A stretch of 64,000 bases of DNA from PALSA-612 sp963742925. GTDB taxonomy: Bacteria; Actinomycetota; Thermoleophilia; Gaiellales; Gaiellaceae. Location: assembly GCA_963742925.1 (NCBI GenBank), contig CAVUNV010000007.1, forward strand, positions 62,001-126,000, read 5' to 3'. Under the pieces are notes generated by a model. The model did not search any database, had not been told where the DNA came from, and saw nothing but the letters and a program-made list of their open reading frames with translations. Position numbers and translations under genes: made by a program. This document shows positions 25,107-32,185 of the stretch, piece after piece (position 1 is the first letter of the stretch; every line of letters begins with the position of its first letter).

Positions 25107-27374
25107 ATGAGCATCCTCGGAAACCGCGTCCTCCGCAAAGAGGACTCGCGCTTCCTCCGCGGCGAGGGCGAGTACGTCGAGAACCTGCCGCTGGAGGGGG
25201 CGCTGACGATCACGTTCGTTCGCTCACTGCTCGCGCACGCCACCATCACCGGTATCGACACGGCGGCCGCCGTGGCTCTGCCGGGTGTCCAGGTCCTGAC
25301 GGGCGCCGCCGTCGACATCGGCCCCTTCGGGCCGCCGCCGCTTCCCGGTCTCGACAAGGGCATGGGCCGGCCGCTCGTGGCCAGGGACACCGTGCGCTTC
25401 GTCGGTGACATCGTCGCAATCGTCGTCAGCGAGGATCGCGCCGTAGGCGCGGACGCCGCCGAGCTCGTGTCGGTCGAGTACGACCCCCTGCCCGCTGTCG
25501 TTCGGCCGAGCGACGCCGCCAAGGACGAGGTGCTGCTCTTCCCGGACGTCGGCACGAACGTCGCCGGCCGCTCCGGCTCGCCCGAGCACGACGAGACGCT
25601 GTTCGACGGCTGCGACGTGGTCGTTGAGGGCAGCCTGGTCAGCCAGCGGATGGCGCCCTGCCCGATCGAGCCACGATCCGCCGGCGCGGAGATCGGTGCC
25701 GACGGCCGCCTCACCGCGTGGCTCTCGACGCAGACGCCGCACCAGGACCGGATGGTGCTCGCCGGAACGCTCGGCGTCGATCCGTCGCAGATTCGCGTCA
25801 TCGCGCCGGACGTCGGCGGCGGCTTCGGCGCCAAGATGCTCTGTGTCGAGGAGATCCTCGTCGCCTGGCTCGCACGCCGCCTCGGCCGGCCCGTGCGCTG
25901 GACGGAGACGCGCAGCGAGAGCATGGTCGCGCTCGGCCACGGCCGGGCGCAGCAGGTGGACTTCAGGATCGGCGGCACGCGCGAGGGCAAGGTGCTCGCC
26001 TACCGGCTCGACGTCCTCCAGGACGCCGGTGCCTACCCGATGCTCGGCGCCTTCCTGCCGCACCTGACGTCGCTGATGGCGAGCGGGGTCTACGCCATCC
26101 CGCGGATCGAGTTCGAGGGACGCTCCGTCGTGACCACGACGACACCGACCACGGCCTTCCGAGGGGCCGGCCGGCCGGAGGCGACGCAGGCCGTCGAGCG
26201 CGCGCTCGACACGTTCGCAGCCGAGCTGGGCATGGACCCCGCCGAGATCAGGCGCGTGAACTTCATCGCGAGCGACGCCTTTCCCCACCAGACCGCGTCC
26301 GGGGCGACGTACGACTCGGGCGCCTACGAAGCCGCGCTCGACCTGGCACTCAGGTCGGCGGGGTACGACGAGCTTCGAGCCGAGCAACGCCGCCGCCGCG
26401 AGCTGGGCGGGCCCAAGCAGCTCGGGATCGGCGTCAGCACGTACGTCGAGATCACGAACGGGATCGACGAGACGGAGTTCGGCGAGGTCGAGATCACGCC
26501 CGAGGGCGGCGCGATCGTCCGCACCGGCTCCTTCTCGCACGGGCAGGGCCACGAGACGACGTTCGCGATGATCGCCGCCTCGCAGCTCGGGCTTCCGATC
26601 GAGAGCGTCACCGTCGTCAAGGGCGATACCGACACCGTCGCCAGGGGCACCGGGACCTACGGCTCGAAGTCGACGCAGATCGGCGGGACTGCCGCCAGGC
26701 TCGCCGCCGACGAGGTCGTCGACCGGGCCAGGAAGCTCGTTGCCGACTACCTGGAGGCGAGTGTGACCGATGTCGTGCTCGATCCGGGGCTCGGACGCTT
26801 CCACGTCGCGGGTGCGCCGGAGCCGTCGCTCGACTGGGCCGAGCTGGCCTCGCGCGCGGTCGCCGACGGGAAGCTCGGCGAGCTGAAGTTCGCGCAGGAC
26901 TACAAGAGTGCCCCGACCTTCCCGTTCGGCGCGCACGTCGCCGTCGTCGAGGTCGACACCGACACGGGGCACGTCGAGCTGCTCCGGCTCGTCGCCGTCG
27001 ACGACGCGGGCACGCTGGTCAATCCGCTCGTCGCGGAGGGCCAGGTGCACGGCGGCGTCGCAACCGGCGTCGCGCAGGCGCTCTACGAGCAGGTTGTCTT
27101 CGATGCGGACGGAAACCCGTTGACGGACACGCTGGTCGGGTACGCATTCCCGACCGCGGCCGACCTGCCGCTGTGGGAGGCGGTGCCGATGGAGACGCCG
27201 ACTCCGGTGAACGAGCTCGGCGCCAAGGGGATCGGCGAGTCGGGGACGATCGGCGCGACACCGGCCGTGCACAGCGCTGTCCTCGACGCTCTCGCCCCGC
27301 ACGGCGTGCGTCACGTCGACCTGCCGGCCAACGGCGAGAACGTGTGGCGGGCGCTCCAGGAGGCGAAGGCATAG
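25107..27374 (+). CDS. Molybdenum hydroxylase large subunit, CoxL/xanthine dehydrogenase type
   Basis: Molybdopterin-cytosine-type hydroxylase large subunit of 755 aa; oxidises an aldehyde or N-heterocycle with water as oxygen donor. Domains: N-terminal a/b hammerhead (about 15-125), then molybdenum-binding part with VGGGFGAKM near residue 240, TTAFRGAGRPEATQAVERA near 350 and catalytic Glu in GAKGIGESGTIGATPA near 715. The loop AFRGAGR, not AYxCSFR, argues against true CO dehydrogenase. The usual FAD (CoxM) and 2Fe-2S (CoxS) subunits are not in the window. A TAGGCT box (25095-25100) 6 bases before ATG 25107 may give an internal leaderless promoter. In this operon, aromatic aldehyde oxidation is a reasonable guess. 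Confidence 0.82.
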   Translation: MSILGNRVLRKEDSRFLRGEGEYVENLPLEGALTITFVRSLLAHATITGIDTAAAVALPGVQVLTGAAVDIGPFGPPPLPGLDKGMGRPLVARDTVRFVGDIVAIVVSEDRAVGADAAELVSVEYDPLPAVVRPSDAAKDEVLLFPDVGTNVAGRSGSPEHDETLFDGCDVVVEGSLVSQRMAPCPIEPRSAGAEIGADGRLTAWLSTQTPHQDRMVLAGTLGVDPSQIRVIAPDVGGGFGAKMLCVEEILVAWLARRLGRPVRWTETRSESMVALGHGRAQQVDFRIGGTREGKVLAYRLDVLQDAGAYPMLGAFLPHLTSLMASGVYAIPRIEFEGRSVVTTTTPTTAFRGAGRPEATQAVERALDTFAAELGMDPAEIRRVNFIASDAFPHQTASGATYDSGAYEAALDLALRSAGYDELRAEQRRRRELGGPKQLGIGVSTYVEITNGIDETEFGEVEITPEGGAIVRTGSFSHGQGHETTFAMIAASQLGLPIESVTVVKGDTDTVARGTGTYGSKSTQIGGTAARLAADEVVDRARKLVADYLEASVTDVVLDPGLGRFHVAGAPEPSLDWAELASRAVADGKLGELKFAQDYKSAPTFPFGAHVAVVEVDTDTGHVELLRLVAVDDAGTLVNPLVAEGQVHGGVATGVAQALYEQVVFDADGNPLTDTLVGYAFPTAADLPLWEAVPMETPTPVNELGAKGIGESGTIGATPAVHSAVLDALAPHGVRHVDLPANGENVWRALQEAKA

Positions 27375-28150
27375 AGGCGACGAAGGTCGCGCTGCTCGGG
27401 CTGGGCGAGGCCGGAGGCCGCCTCGCCACCGACCTCGCGGCGGCCGGGGCGAGCGTGCACGGATACGACCCCGTTGCGGTCTCCGAGCTGCCCGGCGTGA
27501 CGATCGTCGCCGACGCGGAGACGGCGGTCGCAGGAAGCGCCGTCGTGCTCAGCGTGAACAGTGCGAAGGCCGCGCTCGACGCGGCGACGTCAGCACTGCC
27601 GGCGCTCGGGCCCGCAGGCGTCTACGCCGACCTGAACACGACGTCGCCCGAGCTGAAGCGCGACCTGGCCGCGCTCGTCGCGGGCACGGGCGCGAGCTTC
27701 GCCGACGTGGCGCTTCTCGGCCCGGTGCCCGCCCGGGGGCTCGGCACGCCCGCACTCGCCTCCGGAGCGGGCGCAGCTGCCTTCGCCGACCTGCTCGCGC
27801 CGCTCGGCATGCCCGTGGAGGTGGTCTCGGCGCAGGCCGGTGACGCCGCGACGCTCAAGCTGCTGCGCTCGGTGTTCATGAAGGGCCTCGCCGCGGCCGC
27901 GGTCGAGAGCGTCGAGGCGGCGGAGGCCGCCGGGCAGTCCGAGTGGCTGAAGCGCGAGATCGGCACCGTGATCGGCGCACCGCTGCTCGAGCGCCTGCTG
28001 GAGGGCAGCCGGAAGCACGCGGCGCGGCGCACGGACGAGATGGAGGCCGCGCGCGACCTGCTGATCGAGCTCGGGATCGAGCCGCTGATCGCGACGGCGA
28101 GCGCCTCGCTCCTCGCCGGGCTCGCGGGACCGGCACGAGGCATAGAGTAA
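27344..28150 (+). CDS. NAD(P)-dependent dehydrogenase, 6-phosphogluconate/3-hydroxyisobutyrate type (DUF1932-like)
   Basis: Beta-hydroxyacid dehydrogenase family member. VALLGLGEAGGRLATDLA is the nucleotide motif; DLNTTSPELKRDL, VALLGPVPARGLGTPALASG and LKLLRSVFMKGLAAAAVE with Lys are the substrate and catalytic regions, and the C-terminus resembles the DUF1932 domain. The start is unclear: GTG 27344 overlaps the upstream gene by 31 bases and adds nine odd residues, while GGAGG sits 7 bases before ATA 27371, exactly where a start is expected. In this operon it could act on a ring-cleavage product (semialdehyde hemiacetal), but that is inference. Confidence 0.72.
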   Translation: MAGAPGGEGIEATKVALLGLGEAGGRLATDLAAAGASVHGYDPVAVSELPGVTIVADAETAVAGSAVVLSVNSAKAALDAATSALPALGPAGVYADLNTTSPELKRDLAALVAGTGASFADVALLGPVPARGLGTPALASGAGAAAFADLLAPLGMPVEVVSAQAGDAATLKLLRSVFMKGLAAAAVESVEAAEAAGQSEWLKREIGTVIGAPLLERLLEGSRKHAARRTDEMEAARDLLIELGIEPLIATASASLLAGLAGPARGIE

Positions 28151-28157
28151 GCCGGCT

Positions 28158-29084
28158 GTGGCGACCGGGGCAACCGTCGAAGCTCGCCCGAGCGAGCGGG
28201 CGCGCGAGATCGTGCACGGCGCGTACGACCTGCACGTCCACGTGGGCCCGGACGTGCCCCCACGGCGGATCGACGACCACACGCTCGCCCTCCGCTTCGC
28301 GGAGGTGGGCCTGGCGGGGTTCGCGCTCAAGTCGCACTACACCTCCACCGCCGAGCGTGCGCAGGTGGTCTCGGCCCTCGTCCCGACGACGCACGTGCTC
28401 GGGACGCTGACGCTCAACCAGGCCGTGGGCGGGATGAACGCGCTCGCGGTCGAGATCGCCGCGCGCGAGGGCGCACGCATCGTCTGGATGCCGACCGTCG
28501 ACTCCCCTGCCGAGACCGCCGGGCGGACAGAGCCGAAGCCGGGCGACAAGGTCCCCCAGTGGGCGCGGCTCCAGCACGAGCTCCGCGGGCTCGGCCTCGG
28601 CGTCGAGCCGGTGCACGTGACCGACGCCGAGGGACGGCTGCTGCCGGAGACCCGCGACGTCCTCCGGGCGATCGCCCGTCACGGGCTGATCCTGGCGACC
28701 GCGCACCTGGCCCGGGACGACACGTTCGCGGTCGTCGACGGCGCGCTCGAGGCGGGCGTCGAGCACGTCGTCGTCACGCACCCGGAGTTCACGTGCCAGA
28801 ACTTCTCGATCGACGACCAGGTCGCGCTCGCCGAGAAGGGGTGCCTGATCGAGCGCTGCCTGACGACGCCGTACAGCGGCAAGACGACGTACGAGCACGT
28901 CTTCGACGGCGTCCGGGCGGTCGGGATCGAGCGCAACTTCTTCTCGAGCGACTGCGGCAACCCCGACTACCCGCCGGTCGAGGACGGGCTGGCGATCTGG
29001 GCCGACGAGCTGCTCGGCGCCGGGTTCGGTGAGGACGACATCCAGACGATGATCGTCGGGCAGTCGCGGAGGTTGGCCGCATGA
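28158..29084 (+). CDS. Metal-dependent hydrolase of the DUF6282 / amidohydrolase type
   Basis: 308-aa protein with an amidohydrolase-like start: YDLHVHVGPDVPPRRIDD gives the HxH metal pair, followed by Lys in FALKSHY, His in TAHLARDD, His in VTHPEFTCQ and SSDCGNPDYPPVEDG near the end, consistent with a metal-dependent TIM barrel. It matches DUF6282 proteins as I remember them. Lying directly before a 4-oxalomesaconate hydratase, it is placed where the 2-pyrone-4,6-dicarboxylate lactonase (LigI, also an amidohydrolase) would be needed, but sequence alone does not show this. GTG start at 28158; stop overlaps the next ATG. Confidence 0.68.
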   Translation: MATGATVEARPSERAREIVHGAYDLHVHVGPDVPPRRIDDHTLALRFAEVGLAGFALKSHYTSTAERAQVVSALVPTTHVLGTLTLNQAVGGMNALAVEIAAREGARIVWMPTVDSPAETAGRTEPKPGDKVPQWARLQHELRGLGLGVEPVHVTDAEGRLLPETRDVLRAIARHGLILATAHLARDDTFAVVDGALEAGVEHVVVTHPEFTCQNFSIDDQVALAEKGCLIERCLTTPYSGKTTYEHVFDGVRAVGIERNFFSSDCGNPDYPPVEDGLAIWADELLGAGFGEDDIQTMIVGQSRRLAA

Positions 29085-29791
29085 CAAGGCTGCTGGTGAT
29101 CGGAGCGCACTCCGCCGACTTCGTCTGGCGCGCCGGCGGCGCGATCGCCGTGACGACCGCGGCGGGCGGGGAGGCTCGCGTGCTCGCGCTCTCCTACGGT
29201 GAGCGCGGCGAGTCCGGCGAGCTGTGGAAGGAGACCGGCCAGACGGTGGAGCGCGTCAAGGAGGTGCGCCACGGGGAGGCCGAACGGGCCGCGGCAGCGC
29301 TCGGCGCCGTGTTCGAGTGCCTCGACCTGGGCGACTATCCCCTGGAGGTCGACCGGGCCGGGCTCGGGCTGATCACCGACCGGATCCGCGAGTTCGCCCC
29401 CGACGTGCTCGTGACGCACACCGACCGCGACCCGTTCAACCCCGACCACGCGGTCGCGTTCTTCGCGGTCGAGCGGGCGCGGGCGCTCGCGGCCGGGGCG
29501 GGCGTCCCGAGCGCCTTCGAGGTCGTGCAGCCGCCCGAGCTTCTGCTCTTCGAGCCGCACCAGCCCGAGCTCTGCAACTTCACGCCGACGATGTTCGTCG
29601 ACATCACGCCGGTGATCGAGCAGAAGCGCGCGGCGATGGCGGAGATGAAGGCGCAGGCGTACTTGCAGACCTACTACGAGGAACTCGCCGGGCGGCGCGG
29701 CAACCACGCGCGGCGGTCGTCCGGGAACAAGGCGATCGCGTACGCCGAGGCCTTCCAGCGCGTCACCCCGCAGGTGGTGGACGCGCTGTGA
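29081..29791 (+). CDS. galB: 4-oxalomesaconate hydratase, GalB type (PIG-L/LmbE family)
   Basis: Zinc-dependent hydratase of the LmbE fold, 236 aa, adding water to 4-oxalomesaconate to give 4-carboxy-4-hydroxy-2-oxoadipate in the meta-cleavage route of protocatechuate and gallate. The metal motif is GAHSADFVWRAGGA, where general LmbE deacetylases have AHPDD; AHxADFVWRAGG is the GalB version. SYGERGESGELWKE, VTHTDRDPFNPDH and the C-terminal RSSGNKAIAYAEAFQRV support it. ATG overlaps the previous stop and TGA overlaps the GTG of the aldolase that uses its product. Confidence 0.85.
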   Translation: MTRLLVIGAHSADFVWRAGGAIAVTTAAGGEARVLALSYGERGESGELWKETGQTVERVKEVRHGEAERAAAALGAVFECLDLGDYPLEVDRAGLGLITDRIREFAPDVLVTHTDRDPFNPDHAVAFFAVERARALAAGAGVPSAFEVVQPPELLLFEPHQPELCNFTPTMFVDITPVIEQKRAAMAEMKAQAYLQTYYEELAGRRGNHARRSSGNKAIAYAEAFQRVTPQVVDAL

Positions 29792-30393
29792 GCTTCGCCG
29801 AGCTGGGCTCCGCGACGGTGCACGAGGCGGCCGGACGGTCGCAGGTCGTCGACCTCGACCTCGTGCAGGTCGTTCCCGGCTCGCGGGCAGCCGGGCCTGC
29901 ACGCACGGTGCGCTGCGGCCAGGACGACAACCTGATGGTGCACGCCGCTGTTGCCGAAGCCCAGCCGGGTGAGGTGCTCGTGCTGACGATGCCGGAGCCA
30001 CGACCCGTGGCGCTGATCGGCGACCTGCTCGCCACGCAGATGAAGGGACGCGGCGTGGCGGCGGTGCTGGTCGACGGGGCCGTACGCGACGTCCAGGAGC
30101 TGCGCGAGCTGGGCCTCCCGATCTGGACGCGCTGGGTCCGGGTCAGCGGCGCCGACAAGAAGACGCCCGGCACGATCGGGGAGCCGGTCGAGGTCGGCGG
30201 CGCGACGATCCGCCCGGGCGACCTCGTCGTGCTCGACGCGGACGGCGTCGTCGTCGTCGAGCAGGAGCGTGTCGACGAGGTGCTCGCCGCCGCCCTTGCA
30301 CGAACAGAGAAAGAGGTCGACAAGCGCGCGAAGCTCCAGGCCGGGGCGCTCTCCTACGACCTCGACGGCCTGCGCGGGCTGGTGGAGTCGTGA
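29788..30393 (+). CDS. galC: 4-carboxy-4-hydroxy-2-oxoadipate aldolase, RraA/GalC type
   Basis: Class II pyruvate aldolase of 201 aa that splits 4-carboxy-4-hydroxy-2-oxoadipate into pyruvate and oxaloacetate, also able to decarboxylate oxaloacetate. RraA-fold landmarks: TVHEAAGR at the start, GDLLATQMKGRGVAAVLVDGAVRD (Arg-Asp of the metal/pyruvate site) near residue 90-105, and GDLVVLDADGVVVV near residue 150. The order hydratase-aldolase with a GTGA overlap is the same as in known gallate and protocatechuate 4,5-cleavage clusters. RraA family members can also be ribonuclease inhibitors, unlikely here. Confidence 0.85.
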   Translation: MSFAELGSATVHEAAGRSQVVDLDLVQVVPGSRAAGPARTVRCGQDDNLMVHAAVAEAQPGEVLVLTMPEPRPVALIGDLLATQMKGRGVAAVLVDGAVRDVQELRELGLPIWTRWVRVSGADKKTPGTIGEPVEVGGATIRPGDLVVLDADGVVVVEQERVDEVLAAALARTEKEVDKRAKLQAGALSYDLDGLRGLVES

Positions 30394-31348
30394 CCGAGCT
30401 GCTGCACGACGTGGCCCGGATCGGCCACGCGGAGCTGCTCACGCCGAAGCCGGATGAGAGCCTCCGCTTTTTCGTCGACGTGCTCGGGATGGAGGAGGAG
30501 GCGCGCGAGGGGCAGTCGGTCTACCTCCGCGGCTGGGGCGACTACCTCCGCTACAGCCTGAAGCTGACCGAGGCGCCGCAGGCAGGGCTCGGCCATGTCG
30601 CGCTGCGCACCTGGAGCCCGGAAGCGCTCGCCCGCCGGGTCGCGGCGGTGGAGGCGGCCGGCCGGGGAGATGGGGTGGATCGACGGCGACGTCGGGCACG
30701 GTCCCGCCTACCGCTTCACCGACCCGGACGGCCATGTGTTCGAGCTCTACTACGAGGCCGAGCGCTACACGGCGCCCGAGCACCTGCGACCGTCGTGGAG
30801 GAACCAGCCGCAGCGGTACGTGGGCCGGGGAGCGGCCGTGAAGCGGCTCGACCACGTCAACGTGCTCGCCGCCGACGTCCGGGCGAACCGCGAGTTCGCC
30901 CAGGACGTGCTGGGCTACCGCCTTTACGAGCGGATCGAGCTCGACGACGGCACCGAGACGGGCGCCTGGCTCAGCGTGTCCATCGCCGCGCACGAGCTGA
31001 TCTACGTCGCCGACGCCTACGGCGCGCACGGCCGGCTCCACCACCTCGCGTTCTGGGTCGACACGCGCGAGGAGTGCCTCCGGGCAGCCGACCTGTTCGT
31101 GGACAGCGGGATCTACATCGAGGCGGCGCCGTCGAAGCACGCGGTCGCTCAGGGGTTCTTCGTCTACGCCTACGAGCCCGGGCGGCAACCGGATCGAGGT
31201 GACGACCGGCGGCTACTTCGTCTACGACCCGGACTTCGAGCCCGTCGTCTGGACGGCGGAGGAGCGCGCGCGGGGCCAGTTCTGGGGTGTCCGGACGATC
31301 GAGAGCTTCCACACCTACGGCACGCCGGACGTCGAGGCCCAGACGTGA
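30390..31348 (+). CDS. Type I extradiol ring-cleavage dioxygenase (catechol 2,3-dioxygenase family, two frameshifts)
   Basis: Fe(II) dioxygenase that opens a catecholic ring next to the diol. Three reading frames must be joined: GTG 30390 to about 30660, then to about 31182, then to TGA 31348; each junction is one extra base, the second in CCCGGGCGGC. The joined protein is 318 aa with two vicinal-oxygen-chelate domains. Iron ligands in the second: His in RLDHVNVLAAD, His in GRLHHLAFW and Glu in GGNRIEVTTGGYF; the catalytic-type KHAVAQGFFVYAYEPGG matches the extradiol signature. Placed among galB, galC and ligM, it probably cleaves protocatechuate, gallate or 3-O-methylgallate, though known enzymes for these are mostly other types. 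Confidence 0.83.
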
Positions 31349-32148
31349 ACGACCGCGCCCGCTTCGAGGTCCTGCCCTTCGCGCGAGGCGAAGAGGAAGC
31401 CGCCAAGCTCCCGGAGCACGTGCGGCTGACCGTGACCTGCTCGCCGAAGCACGGGCTCGACCACACCGTGGAGGTCGCCGGGCGGCTCCGTGCCCTCGGC
31501 CACGCGGTGACGGTGCACCTGGCTGCGCGCATGGTCCGGAACCGCGCCCACCTCGACGAGCTGCTCGCGGCTATGGCGCAGTCCGGTGTGGACGACGCAT
31601 TCGTCGTCGGCGGCGACGCCACCCCTCCCGAAGGCCCGTATGCGTCTGCGGTCGAGCTCCTGCCGCTCGTCCACGAGCATCCGAACCGGCCGCCCACGCT
31701 CGGGATCACGGGCTATCCCGAGGGGCATCCCCTGATCGACTCCGCCGCGCTCGCCGACGCGCTGGCGCAGAAGAGCCCGCTCGCCGACTACATCACCACG
31801 CAGCTCTGCTTCGATCCGAAGGTGGTGCTCGCGTGGGTGACGGCGACGCGTGAGGCGGGCATCGCGCTCCCGGTGTTCGTCGGCCTGCCCGGCATCGTCG
31901 ACCGGGCCAAGCTGCTCGAGATCTCCATGCGGGTCGGTGTCGGCCCCTCGCTCTCGTTTCTCAGGAAACAGGGCGGCCTGCGGAACCTGCTGCGCCTCTC
32001 GGCGGGCTCGGCCGACAGCCTGTACGACGCGCTCGCGCCGCGGGTCGGCGATCCCGGCCTGAACATCACGGGGTTCCACTACTTCACGTTCAACCGCGTC
32101 CTGGACACGTGGCGCTGGGAGCAGGGAAAACGAACCGGACTGGAATAG
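31345..32148 (+). CDS. metF: 5,10-methylenetetrahydrofolate reductase (MetF)
   Basis: FAD-dependent reductase of 267 aa interconverting 5-methyl- and 5,10-methylene-THF. The N-terminal ARFEVLPFARG holds the conserved Glu region; VTCSPKHGLDHTVEVAGRL, VTVHLAARMVRNRAHL, DAFVVGGDATPPEGPYASA, ITGYPEGHPLID and TTQLCFDPKVV are family blocks, ending LNITGFHYFTFN. GTG 31345 overlaps the dioxygenase stop. Next to an O-demethylase that produces methyl-THF, its likely job is to recycle that methyl-THF, as with metF beside ligM in Sphingobium, rather than methionine synthesis. The stop TAG begins TAGAAT, a possible promoter for the next gene. Confidence 0.9.
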   Translation: MNDRARFEVLPFARGEEEAAKLPEHVRLTVTCSPKHGLDHTVEVAGRLRALGHAVTVHLAARMVRNRAHLDELLAAMAQSGVDDAFVVGGDATPPEGPYASAVELLPLVHEHPNRPPTLGITGYPEGHPLIDSAALADALAQKSPLADYITTQLCFDPKVVLAWVTATREAGIALPVFVGLPGIVDRAKLLEISMRVGVGPSLSFLRKQGGLRNLLRLSAGSADSLYDALAPRVGDPGLNITGFHYFTFNRVLDTWRWEQGKRTGLE

Positions 32149-32185
32149 AATCGGCCCAGAAACCCTCTAGGGAGGTCACGCCGAA

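Noticed and set aside
25107..27374. Carbon monoxide dehydrogenase
   Set aside because: Active-site loop is AFRGAGR rather than the AYxCSFR of form I CoxL, and CoxM/CoxS are missing.
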